Position numbers and translations under genes: made by a program. Below, one piece after another: positions 29,090 to 36,326 of a stretch of DNA of 36,326 nt. The notes under the pieces are model-generated. The model did not search any database and had not been told where the DNA came from. It saw nothing but the letters and a program-made list of their open reading frames with translations. Position 1 is the stretch's first letter; the number at the start of each line of letters is the position of its first letter. The DNA comes from a virus. The stretch spans positions 1-36,326 of the IMG/VR virus record IMGVR_UViG_3300021440_000075; one strand, 5' to 3'.

Positions 29090-31252
29090 ATGAAACAAAA
29101 AATAGACGACGCATTTGTTCTTTCTGTTATCAGCAATGAAATAGAGCAAACACTGTCGTTTTCTCCGAATAATTTTTCAAGCGGCACATCTATTGACATA
29201 GAGACGCCACTTAACTATTACCTTGGTAAACCTGATGGCACTGAGGTTGAAGGCCGTTCGCAGGTTACCTCTACAGATGTCGCAGACTGCATAGAGTGGA
29301 TTATGCCTTCTGTAATGGAGGCTTTCCTTGGCTCAGCTGATTGCGTTTCATTCGACCCTATTAATCCTGAAGATGAAGAACAAGCGGAGCTGGAAACAGA
29401 GTACGTCTATGACGTTTTAATGAAGAAAAATGATGGGTTTGTTATTCTTCATCAAATGACAAAAGATGCACTTCTACAAAACAATGGTATTAGCAAAGTC
29501 TACTATACAAAAGAAGAAAAAGTTGAAACTGTTTCTTATTCTGGTCTTACACAGGAACAGCTACATTTACTGGTAAATACAAAGAAAGACATAGATATTT
29601 TCTCTTTAAAAGAAGACGTAACCGACTTTGGCACTTTTTATGATGTTCAGTTTAAAAACACTTGCGCCTACGGTAAAATAAATGTTGAGTCTGTACCTTT
29701 AGAGAACATAAAGGTTAACAGTGACCACAATTCTATTAATTTGACAAACGCCAGGTTTGTTTGCCATGAAATGGTCAAGACTTACACTGACCTTATCAAT
29801 TTAGGTATACCTGAAAAAACTATAAAAGACTTGCCTTTTGCTAATAGCTATCGCAATTCGTTTAGGCAAGAAGCTCAGAACGAGTCTGTTTTGAGCTCTC
29901 GTAGCTCTATTGACATGACTATGCAAGAATACGATTTGCAAGAGTCTTACTTATACATGGACTACAATAACGACGGTATTGCCGAGTATGTAAAAGTCAC
30001 TACAGTAGGCGAAGGCACTCCAACGCACCTTATTTCTGTTGAGCCTCTACCTGATGGCTCACCTTGGGTCGGTTGTACCGCTATTTTGATGTCCCATAAG
30101 TTTAGAGGCCTATCTATTTATGATAGAGTAAAGGAAATACAAGACCAATCAACAGCGGTATTGCGCTCCACTTTAGATAATTTCTATCTTCAAAATAACC
30201 AAGAAAAAGAAGTTGTGCAAGCTCTTATTGTTGATATGGACGAGTTGCTTACTTCTACGCCTGGTGGCATTAAGCGTGTAAAGCAAGCTGGTGCTATCAA
30301 TCCTATCCCTGTACAAGCTTTTACAGACTCTCCAATTCTGTTAATGCGGTACTTAGCCGAAATGAAAGCTGGGCGTACGGGCGTTTCTGCTGATGGCCCT
30401 TCTGCGCCTCAAAATATTGGTGACAGAGTAGGTTCACAAGGCGTTGCACAGTTGATGACTGCTAAAGAAGCGCTTTCTGGTCTCATTGTCCGTGTTTTGG
30501 CTGAGACTGGTCTTAAGCCTATTTATATAAAAATTAGAGATTTAGCACATAAGCATATTGATACTATTGAAGACTACAAATTTAAAGGCCGATGGGTTCA
30601 AGTCAATCCTTCTGAGTGGATTCCTAGAAGCTTAACTACTGTAAAAGTAGGCTTAGGCGCTGGTAATAAGCAAGAAAAGCTTGCTGCAATTGGTCAATTA
30701 CAAAGTATACAGGCTACACTTGCTAGCTCTCCATTTACTTACTTGTTAGACGACACCCGTATTTACAACACAATTAACGAATTTTGTAAGCTTTCTGGTC
30801 TTCATTCTGCTTATAAGTATGTGCTAGATCCACAGTCTGATGTTGCAAAGCAGCAAAAACAAATGCAACAACAGTCACAAGCGGAAGCTAGTGCTAAAGC
30901 TGAGCAGGTACAAGTGGCACAAATGCAGATGGAGGCTTCTTTGGCACAAGCTGAGCTTGGCAAAGCTGAGGCTATGCAGCAAAGTGTTAGGTACAAAGCG
31001 GAAGCTGAGGCTAATAAGCAAAAACTTGACTTGGCTAAGCACCAATACGAAGCTAAACTAGCTATTATTGAACAACAGTATGAGCAAATGAAAATATTGG
31101 CAGATGATGCCAATAAGAGTGCTGATATGGAGCTTCGTCATAAAGCTATGGATGTTGATGTATTTAAGACGCTTACTACAGTCAATGCACAAAAAGATAT
31201 TGCATTGATCAATGCTAGCTCAAAAGAAAATAAACCTGGTGAAGCAGCATGA
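29090..31252 (+). CDS. Portal protein
   Basis: 720 residues, in the range of P22-like and other podovirus portals. The N-terminal 100 residues (PLNYYLGKPDG, then SQVTSTDVADCIEWIMPSVM) and the wing region followed by the stem are typical. The last 140 residues (about 575-715) are a long Gln/Ala/Glu-rich helix with repeated AQxE-type steps, fitting a barrel. Twelve copies form the vertex through which the terminase pumps DNA. The stop overlaps the next ATG (ATGA). Confidence 0.9.
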   Translation: MKQKIDDAFVLSVISNEIEQTLSFSPNNFSSGTSIDIETPLNYYLGKPDGTEVEGRSQVTSTDVADCIEWIMPSVMEAFLGSADCVSFDPINPEDEEQAELETEYVYDVLMKKNDGFVILHQMTKDALLQNNGISKVYYTKEEKVETVSYSGLTQEQLHLLVNTKKDIDIFSLKEDVTDFGTFYDVQFKNTCAYGKINVESVPLENIKVNSDHNSINLTNARFVCHEMVKTYTDLINLGIPEKTIKDLPFANSYRNSFRQEAQNESVLSSRSSIDMTMQEYDLQESYLYMDYNNDGIAEYVKVTTVGEGTPTHLISVEPLPDGSPWVGCTAILMSHKFRGLSIYDRVKEIQDQSTAVLRSTLDNFYLQNNQEKEVVQALIVDMDELLTSTPGGIKRVKQAGAINPIPVQAFTDSPILLMRYLAEMKAGRTGVSADGPSAPQNIGDRVGSQGVAQLMTAKEALSGLIVRVLAETGLKPIYIKIRDLAHKHIDTIEDYKFKGRWVQVNPSEWIPRSLTTVKVGLGAGNKQEKLAAIGQLQSIQATLASSPFTYLLDDTRIYNTINEFCKLSGLHSAYKYVLDPQSDVAKQQKQMQQQSQAEASAKAEQVQVAQMQMEASLAQAELGKAEAMQQSVRYKAEAEANKQKLDLAKHQYEAKLAIIEQQYEQMKILADDANKSADMELRHKAMDVDVFKTLTTVNAQKDIALINASSKENKPGEAA

Positions 31253-31506
31253 TTAATTATGAACAGCTAGTTGTGACAGAGTATATGCGATATACTGAAA
31301 ACTTTGGTGCTATCTCTATGAAACAACTAGAACAGCCTATCAAATCGCTGACAGATATGCACTCACAAAACAATGAAGCAGTTATGCAACAAATTAGTGA
31401 TCTTGCAAACACTGTGCAAGGACTACACGAATCAGTAAATAGACCTCGTATTAAAAGACCAATACGTGATGAAAATGGCTTAATAACGCATGTTATAGAG
31501 GAATAA
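31249..31506 (+). CDS. Small head-operon protein, helical
   Basis: 85 residues, starting in the portal stop. Helical, with Gln/Asn-rich heptads (about 25-60, MHSQNNEAVMQQISDLANTV) and a basic stretch (RPRIKRPIRDENG) near the end. Many phages carry a protein of this size after the portal; its role is unknown, perhaps in assembly. Confidence 0.6.
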   Translation: MINYEQLVVTEYMRYTENFGAISMKQLEQPIKSLTDMHSQNNEAVMQQISDLANTVQGLHESVNRPRIKRPIRDENGLITHVIEE

Positions 31507-31507
31507 A

Positions 31508-31939
31508 ATGGCTTCTACTAGTTTTACAAACTTAACAAGAAACTTATGTATCGCAAGGCATAACTTTTCTAGTGACACATTAAAAGTTTTGCTTGTTTCA
31601 AGTATACCATCTGAAGCAAACTTAGACGCATGGATTGCTCGTTCTGACGTTACTAATGAGATAACAGGAACAGGCTATACTGCTGGTGGTATTGCGCAAG
31701 CCTATACGTTCAACACAATAGACACAACTAACAATAGAAATACTCTTACGCTAACAAATATTGTTAATGGCTGGACTGCTGCTACGTTTAGTGCAGTTGG
31801 AGCTATTGTCTACAAAAATAGTGGTACGAACACAACTGACTATCTTGTTGGGTTTATTGATTTTGGTGGCACTGTAACTGCTTCTGCTGGTAATTTCAGT
31901 ATCACATATACAAGTGATATTCTTGTGACTAGAGTATAG
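31508..31939 (+). CDS. Virion surface-type protein, beta-rich
   Basis: 143 residues, Thr/Asn/Ser-rich and beta-stranded throughout. LKVLLVSSIPSE, GTGYTAGGIAQAY and a WTAATFSAVGAIVY segment recall a widespread phage structural protein found near fibre genes. Probably a decoration or fibre-attachment protein. It is separated by one base from the previous stop and two bases from the next start. Confidence 0.6.
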   Translation: MASTSFTNLTRNLCIARHNFSSDTLKVLLVSSIPSEANLDAWIARSDVTNEITGTGYTAGGIAQAYTFNTIDTTNNRNTLTLTNIVNGWTAATFSAVGAIVYKNSGTNTTDYLVGFIDFGGTVTASAGNFSITYTSDILVTRV

Positions 31940-31940
31940 T

Positions 31941-32306
31941 ATGCCTCGTTTCTCCGATAGAACCAAGGAAACGACGACAACCACTGGAACTGGAACAGTC
32001 ACGCTATTGGGTGCAGTTAGCCAGTTTGATGCGTTTACTGCTGATTTTGCCGTTGGTGATACTCAGATACCTTATGCGATCGTTGGGCAGACTGGGACTG
32101 AGTGGGAAACTGGCTATGGTACGTTAGTCACGTCTAGTACGCTAAGCCGCGATCAGGTAGCCGAGTCATCAAATGCAAATGCCTTAGTTAATTTCAGTGC
32201 AGGAACTAAGGATGTATTTGTTACGATTCATGAGCACATTGCTAACCAGCTGACCGAACTAGGTTTAGCTAATGCCCTTTCAATGGGCAATGTCCCATTA
32301 ATGTAG
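31941..32306 (+). CDS. Fibre-module structural protein
   Basis: 121 residues. The pattern RTKETTTTTGTGTVTLLGAV, then AIVGQTGTEWETGYGT, TLSRDQV and FSAGTKDVFVT is one I associate with small phage fibre- or tail-associated proteins of the beta type. It lies in a run of five structural genes between portal and scaffold. A receptor-binding or trimer-capping role is possible but not shown. Confidence 0.6.
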   Translation: MPRFSDRTKETTTTTGTGTVTLLGAVSQFDAFTADFAVGDTQIPYAIVGQTGTEWETGYGTLVTSSTLSRDQVAESSNANALVNFSAGTKDVFVTIHEHIANQLTELGLANALSMGNVPLM

Positions 32307-32313
32307 GAATATT

Positions 32314-32757
32314 ATGGCAGCAAATAATTTACCAATGTACGTTAAAGCCGTTAGCAATAGCTCAACGGGTGGCAGTACCAAGACTTTTTCAGCCAAGATA
32401 ACGCTTGCAGCCAATGACTTTGATGGCACAAATGCTAACAATGTCTTAGTCGCGACAATGGACAGTACAAATGGTTCATTCTTGCTGGGGTTCATGTGCA
32501 AAGCTAACGGTACAAACGTTGCATCAGTGGCACGTATGTTCCTGAACAATGGCTCGACTAATGCAACAGCGACAAATAACACGTTTCTGAGCGAATTACC
32601 CTTGCCTGCGACGACAGCTGCAGCAGCGGGTATCACCTCTAACGATATTTGGTGGGCTATCAACAGACCATTTGAACCGGGCACTAAAATATACATCGGC
32701 TTAGGTACCGCCGTTGCTGCTGGCTGGCAGTTTATTCCGTTCTACGGGACTTACTAA
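32314..32757 (+). CDS. Virion structural protein, beta-rich
   Basis: 147 residues, rich in Asn, Thr, Ala and Gly, with alternating hydrophobic strands. YVKAVSNSSTGGSTKTFS at the start and PGTKIYIGLGTAVAAGW at the end fit a surface beta domain. It overlaps the next gene by one base (TAATG). No family recognised; probably part of a fibre or decoration complex. Confidence 0.6.
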   Translation: MAANNLPMYVKAVSNSSTGGSTKTFSAKITLAANDFDGTNANNVLVATMDSTNGSFLLGFMCKANGTNVASVARMFLNNGSTNATATNNTFLSELPLPATTAAAAGITSNDIWWAINRPFEPGTKIYIGLGTAVAAGWQFIPFYGTY

Positions 32758-33698
32758 TGTCAGCACCTATGTATCTGCCCGGCTATGGCATGAATACGGA
32801 TGTATTCTATGCTACTGCGCCTTCTAGTACACAGAGGCACTTGCAAATATGGCATAAGCCACGTAACAAGACCATGGCGCAATTTGTCCTGGTCGGTTGC
32901 GGTGGTAATGGCGGTAATGGCGCGATTGGTGCAAACAGCACAGCAGCAGGAGGAGGCGGTGGTGGCTCTGGTGGCGTAAGTATACTCACTGTGCCATTGA
33001 ATTTCCTGCCGCCAGTGCTTTACATCAACGTGATGCAAGGCGGTGGCGCGGCTGCATCGTATATATCGGTGACATCCAATACGCCCACTACCAGCCCCAC
33101 AGCATCCTATTTACTGTTAATCGCTAACAGCGGCGGTAATGGTGGTAACGCTGCTGGTGCAACAGCTGGTGCTGCTGGTACAGCGGGTGCTGTTGCTACT
33201 ATTGCCAACAATATTCTTGCTGGCTGGGGTAACTTTAACTTTATGGCTGGTCAGTTGGGTATTATCGGTGGTGTTGCTGTTGCGGGTGGTGCGTTAACGT
33301 TGCCTACCTCCGGCGCATGTACAACCGGAGGTACAGGTGGTGGCGGCTTGCCTGCTGCTGCTACGGCTGGCACAAACGGCGGTATGATTAACGGGTCTGC
33401 TCAGACAGGTTCTCCGTATGAAATTGGTAACCGACTCGGCGGCGTTGGCGCTGCTGCTGCAACGACCCCAGCAGGTTCTGGTACGCCAGGGGTTGTAATG
33501 GGCAATCATTATTTTCTAGGCGGCACAGGCGGCGGCTCTACGCACGGTACGGCGACAGGCGCAGGCTTAGTGCAATCCAATGGTGGCGATGGGGCTTACG
33601 GGTGCGGCGGTGGAGGCTCAGGCGGCGCATTAACTGGCTCGGCAGCTGGCAAGGCTGGTCGTGGTGGCGATAGCATTTGCTTTATAACTACCTGGTAA
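32757..33698 (+). CDS. Glycine-rich fibre/adhesin protein
   Basis: 313 residues. After about 40 ordinary residues, Gly makes up a large share, with runs such as GGGGGGSGG and GCGGGGSGGA. Long glycine runs between short hydrophobic strands are the sign of polyglycine-II sandwich folds in receptor-binding adhesins such as gp38 of S16-like phages. The protein ends in RGGDSICFITTW, a compact beta tail. This region is clearly richer in G+C than the flanking genes. Likely receptor-binding tip. Confidence 0.65.
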   Translation: MSAPMYLPGYGMNTDVFYATAPSSTQRHLQIWHKPRNKTMAQFVLVGCGGNGGNGAIGANSTAAGGGGGGSGGVSILTVPLNFLPPVLYINVMQGGGAAASYISVTSNTPTTSPTASYLLLIANSGGNGGNAAGATAGAAGTAGAVATIANNILAGWGNFNFMAGQLGIIGGVAVAGGALTLPTSGACTTGGTGGGGLPAAATAGTNGGMINGSAQTGSPYEIGNRLGGVGAAAATTPAGSGTPGVVMGNHYFLGGTGGGSTHGTATGAGLVQSNGGDGAYGCGGGGSGGALTGSAAGKAGRGGDSICFITTW

Positions 33699-33699
33699 T

Positions 33700-34686
33700 A
33701 TGAATTTAGGATTTAACTCACTTGGCGAATCTCCATTAAGCACCCTAACTACTGTAGGGTCGTCTAATAATGGTAATGCGAGTGCTAGTCTATTTTCAGT
33801 CACTTTGTCTGGAGCATCTGGAAATGCTAGTGGGAGTGCTAGTGCATCTGGTGCAGGATTCGAAGTACAACTAACTGGTAGTAGTGGCTCTGCGTCTACT
33901 GCTACTAATGGTAATGCAAGCGGTGCAGGATTTAGCGTACAGCTTACGGGTAGTAGTGGTAGCGCTTCTGGAACTACTAATGGTTCCGCTACTGGCGCAG
34001 GCTTTAATGTACAGATAACAAGTGCTAATGGTACGGCATCTACTTCTGCTAATGGTAGTGCAAGTGCGGCAGGGTTTGAAGTACAGCTAACAGGTGCGAG
34101 CGGTAATGCTTCTACAGGGGTAAATGGTAGCGCTACAGGCTCAGGGTTTAATGTACAAATAACAGGAAGCAGCGGGACTGCTTCTAGTAGTGGCAGTGCA
34201 AGTGGTGTTGGTTTTAATATACAAATCACGGGTGCTAATGGCAATGCGTTTACAAACTTAAATGGTAATGCGTCTGGTTCTGGTTTTGGCATATTGATAA
34301 CAGGCAGTGATGGTACTGCCTCAGATGGTTCAGGAATACAACAAGACACTAAAGGAATAAGCGGCAAGAAACACGTTACTTATGTAAAGCGTGAAAAACA
34401 GCAAGAAGTAATAAAACTGAGACCTGAGGAAATAGACCAACAGGTTTACAATCTATTATTTAATGAAGCAAAAGAGGTAATTAAAGATGCAAACATTAAG
34501 ACTTCTAGCATTGACGTTCTTGCTGATTCCGTGGTGTCTGATGTTATTGATAAGTTTAGTGAGACTCAAGCCGCTGTATCACGAGAACAAGCGTTAGAAG
34601 AAGCACGTCTAAATGCACAAAGAATTATTGATCAGTATTTAGAGATGCTTCGAAGAGAAGATGAAGAAATTTTATTGTTATTATAG
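33700..34686 (+). CDS. Fibre-like protein with eight 24-residue repeats
   Basis: 328 residues. Residues 32-212 contain eight units of 22-24 residues with the pattern F-x-V-Q-[LI]-T-G-x-x-G, then A-S and N-G-x-A-[ST]-G-x-G; the Phe of each unit falls at 32, 54, 78, 102, 126, 150, 172 and 196. That is the look of a beta-solenoid or a fibrous shaft. From 222 on the protein is charged and helical with a coiled coil (ending MLRREDEEILLLL). No signal peptide. Probably a virion fibre, with the helical tail anchoring it. I know no family with this exact repeat. Confidence 0.7.
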   Translation: MNLGFNSLGESPLSTLTTVGSSNNGNASASLFSVTLSGASGNASGSASASGAGFEVQLTGSSGSASTATNGNASGAGFSVQLTGSSGSASGTTNGSATGAGFNVQITSANGTASTSANGSASAAGFEVQLTGASGNASTGVNGSATGSGFNVQITGSSGTASSSGSASGVGFNIQITGANGNAFTNLNGNASGSGFGILITGSDGTASDGSGIQQDTKGISGKKHVTYVKREKQQEVIKLRPEEIDQQVYNLLFNEAKEVIKDANIKTSSIDVLADSVVSDVIDKFSETQAAVSREQALEEARLNAQRIIDQYLEMLRREDEEILLLL

Positions 34687-34695
34687 GGGACTGAT

Positions 34696-34842
34696 GTGGA
34701 ATTAGAAGAAGCTTTGTACGAACTTCATGAGACTGGAGGCTTTATCCGTAGAAAAGTCTGGGACTCCGCTGTAGATATTTCTCTTGAAGATGCTATTGCT
34801 AGTGATTGGGAAGTTGTTGATTATTCAGAGGATGATGAATAG
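34696..34842 (+). CDS. Tad2-like (DUF2829-type) miniprotein, GTG start
   Basis: 48 residues from GTG 34696, after AGGGGA. The sequence holds LEEALYELHETGGFIRRKVW (EAL...RRxxW motif), then ISLEDAIASDWEVVDY, which matches the ends of the Tad2/DUF2829 family: EAL-x-L, an Arg-x-x-Trp core and a final DWEV. Tad2 sequesters the cyclic ADPR signal of Thoeris defence. Here the middle loop of the family is missing, so ligand binding is uncertain. Its stop shares a G with the next GTG (TAGTG). Confidence 0.55.
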   Translation: MELEEALYELHETGGFIRRKVWDSAVDISLEDAIASDWEVVDYSEDDE

Positions 34843-35117
34843 TGTCGCTTTCATCTAAAAATGACTGCGCTAAGGCTATGGCACTTGCTAAGAAAGCAGA
34901 AGGTGCGTACTCTTATCTTTTGGATATCATTGAAAAATACAAGGATGACTTGCTAAATGACTTTATTCACACTAAAGTTGATTTAGACGAAGATTTTATG
35001 GTGCTTTGTCCCATAAAAAGACGTTTTGATGCTTTGCTTGACCTAAAAAATATGGTAGAGTCGCATATTAATGACGGTAAAGTAGCTCAAAAAATGATTG
35101 ATAAATTTGATTCCTAA
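34842..35117 (+). CDS. Hypothetical helical protein, GTG start
   Basis: 91 residues from a GTG that overlaps the previous stop. Helical, with Lys/Glu/Asp and a central LDEDFMVLCPIKRRFDALLDL. No motif. It sits directly before the scaffold gene (9-base gap) and might help in head assembly, but that is only context. Confidence 0.6.
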   Translation: MSLSSKNDCAKAMALAKKAEGAYSYLLDIIEKYKDDLLNDFIHTKVDLDEDFMVLCPIKRRFDALLDLKNMVESHINDGKVAQKMIDKFDS

Positions 35118-35126
35118 AGGTGAGTT

Positions 35127-36173
35127 ATGTTCTGGTTAAAAAATAGATTGCAAAACTTAGAAGACGGTCAAGGTAGTTCGCTTGATTCTGTTTCTAGTAT
35201 GGACGACATGGCAGAATTTCTTGTTAATGTCGACGGCTTAGACAACGAGTTGCCTATTGATGACAAAAAAGAAGATGTTGAAGTCATTGATAAAAAAGAC
35301 GAAAGTACTGATGAAGAAGTCACATGGGGCAAAGCTCTTGGTATTGACGACTCAGCTGTTGTTCTCGATGACACAGGCAATTTAAAAGCTGTAAAAGTAA
35401 AAGTTGATGGGCAGGAAGAAGAAGTTGCGCTCAAAGAACTTGTTTCTGGTTATCAGTTTAATAAGCATAATACTCAAAAAAGTCAATTGTTAGCCGAAGA
35501 AACAAGACAGTTTAAAACTGCTGTTGAGCAAACAACTAAGCAATACACTGATAAGCTTGATTCTCTTGAAAAAGCTACTGCTTATGTTAAAGGGCAGTTT
35601 TTGAAGCAGTACGAAGATGTTAATTGGTCTTTAATAAGACAACAGAACCCTGCTGAGTATGCTGCATTAGTGCAAGATTTCCAAATGCAGAGTGCAGAGT
35701 TTGATAGAATATTAGAAGTTGTTGCTTCTACTAAAAATGCAGAAGCCGAACAGCTTCAAAACGAGTTTCAAGAAGGTCAAAGACAATTGCATCAAAGGCA
35801 AATTGAATTGACCTTAGAAAAAAATCCTGAGTGGAGAGATCAAAAAGTTCTAAAAAGTGCACTCGAAGATTTAAGTTCTTTTGCAGGAGAAGCCTATGGC
35901 TTTACGCCTCAAGAATTTGCATCAATTAACGATCATCGCATGATAGAAGTGCTTAAAGATGCCATGAAGCTCAAGCGTGGAGTTAAGGAGGCTGAGCAAA
36001 AAATTGTTCAGCAAAAGCCTAATTTCCAAAAACAAACAAGTCTAAAACGCAACAATGTTTCGCACTTAGACAAACTAATTAAACGCGCAGCTTCATCGAC
36101 GGGTACACAAAGACGCGCTGCTGAAACTGACGCTATTGCACAATTACTTATTGATACTGGAGTAAAAACATGA
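35127..36173 (+). CDS. Capsid scaffolding protein
   Basis: 348 residues, acidic, Gln/Glu/Lys-rich and helical. Disordered acidic N-terminus (about 1-70), then KVKVDGQEEEVALKELVSGY (about 92-111), a module common in phage scaffold proteins, then coiled coils (115-230) and a basic C-terminus (KLIKRAASSTGTQRR), as expected for binding to capsid shells. The capsid ATG lies inside the TGA of this gene (ATGA), which matches the usual scaffold-capsid order. No protease motif is seen. Confidence 0.8.
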   Translation: MFWLKNRLQNLEDGQGSSLDSVSSMDDMAEFLVNVDGLDNELPIDDKKEDVEVIDKKDESTDEEVTWGKALGIDDSAVVLDDTGNLKAVKVKVDGQEEEVALKELVSGYQFNKHNTQKSQLLAEETRQFKTAVEQTTKQYTDKLDSLEKATAYVKGQFLKQYEDVNWSLIRQQNPAEYAALVQDFQMQSAEFDRILEVVASTKNAEAEQLQNEFQEGQRQLHQRQIELTLEKNPEWRDQKVLKSALEDLSSFAGEAYGFTPQEFASINDHRMIEVLKDAMKLKRGVKEAEQKIVQQKPNFQKQTSLKRNNVSHLDKLIKRAASSTGTQRRAAETDAIAQLLIDTGVKT

Positions 36174-36326
36174 GTACAGCTAACTTAGACGCAGCTGATT
36201 TAAGAACGGTTGCTAGAGGTGGTCTCATCCGTGAGGATGTAATGAACAAGATTTGGGATATCTCAAAAATCCCATTGCCATTTACTGATATGATCGGAAC
36301 TGATAGTTCTACCCACCCATATAAAG
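36170..36326 (+). CDS. Major capsid protein, N-terminal part (cut by window end)
   Basis: The frame from ATG 36170 stays open to the end: 52 residues starting MSTANLDAADLRTVARGGLI. The segment IREDVMNKIWDISKIPLPFT resembles the N-terminus of SU10/DUF5309-like HK97-fold capsid proteins (REDL...IYNI...TPF). Order after scaffold supports this. The rest lies outside. Confidence 0.7.
   Translation, partial: MSTANLDAADLRTVARGGLIREDVMNKIWDISKIPLPFTDMIGTDSSTHPYK

Noticed and set aside
33630-34367. Long minus-strand open frame of 245 residues, Pro/Leu/Ala-rich
   Set aside because: It lies opposite the repeat-containing fibre gene and its repetitive composition mirrors the repeats read backwards. No ribosome site or neighbours on that strand.
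1-36326. Circular complete genome
   Set aside because: Joining the end to the start breaks the capsid frame, and the first 38 codons belong to a different gene, so the missing tail genes must lie between.
1-36326. tRNA or rRNA genes, integrase or transposon
   Set aside because: I saw no cloverleaf-like sequence with the expected T-arm and no recombinase or transposase motifs; this was by eye, and a tRNA scan would be decisive.

Overview
The window is most of the genome of a virulent-looking, podovirus-type tailed phage of a Gram-negative (probably proteobacterial) host. The phage call rests on a large terminase, a long portal protein, a scaffold followed by the first codons of a capsid protein, virion ejection proteins (one with a lytic transglycosylase domain) and a phage replisome. 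The host call rests on a GH19-type endolysin with holin- and spanin-like genes, a lipoprotein with a lipobox, a Lar-like protein and ordinary sigma70-like promoters. No integrase, recombinase or classical repressor was recognised. Both ends are cut: position 1 lies in the last codons of a virion gene, and the window ends about 52 codons into the capsid gene. The remaining head-tail and tail genes are therefore outside, and the two ends do not join in frame.

Layout. (1) 1-5.5 kb, plus strand: ejection and internal virion proteins, ending in an 846-residue transglycosylase protein. (2) 5.5-7.7 kb, plus strand: a coiled-coil protein and a tightly overlapped lysis cassette (endolysin, three small membrane proteins, and a spanin-like protein that seems to continue in the -1 frame after an A9 run). 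(3) 22.3 down to 7.7 kb, minus strand: one long early and replication block. In transcription order it holds a small regulator-like protein, a putative ssDNA-binding protein, a DNA polymerase I split into exonuclease and polymerase genes, a Cas4/RecB-like nuclease, a metallopeptidase cargo gene, VRR-NUC, an SNF2 helicase, a lipoprotein, a DnaQ-like exonuclease, a nucleotide-pool cassette (deoxyribosyltransferase-like, HD phosphohydrolase, ThyX, dUTPase, dCMP deaminase), ATP-dependent DNA ligase, and a run of small Cys-rich proteins including Lar. (4) 22.5-25.7 kb, plus strand: a small protein, a PrimPol-SF3 helicase, an iteron-rich candidate origin and a probable small terminase. (5) 25.7-26.3 kb, minus strand: two small genes, one a paralogue of the regulator-like gene at 22 kb. 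(6) 26.3-26.7 kb: a control region with a 27-bp palindrome and eight tandem 12-bp repeats. (7) 26.7-36.3 kb, plus strand: large terminase, a probable ejected effector, portal, fibre or decoration proteins, a Tad2-like miniprotein, scaffold, and the start of the capsid gene.

How it fits together. Divergent sigma70-like promoters at 22.4-22.5 kb, each with the same 12-bp motif over its -35 box, start the leftward replication block and the rightward primase operon. Inside the leftward block two copies of an ~87-bp element sit just upstream of further promoters. The most interesting signals are: two otherwise unrelated proteins (17.1 and 28.1 kb) sharing one N-terminal domain, one fused to an LPD23-like metallopeptidase and the other to a possible ADP-ribosyltransferase-like domain, which suggests a common virion-sorting tag for ejected effectors; two paralogous regulator-like genes with matching promoters; and the iteron cluster after the primase. 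All functions are read from the sequence alone.
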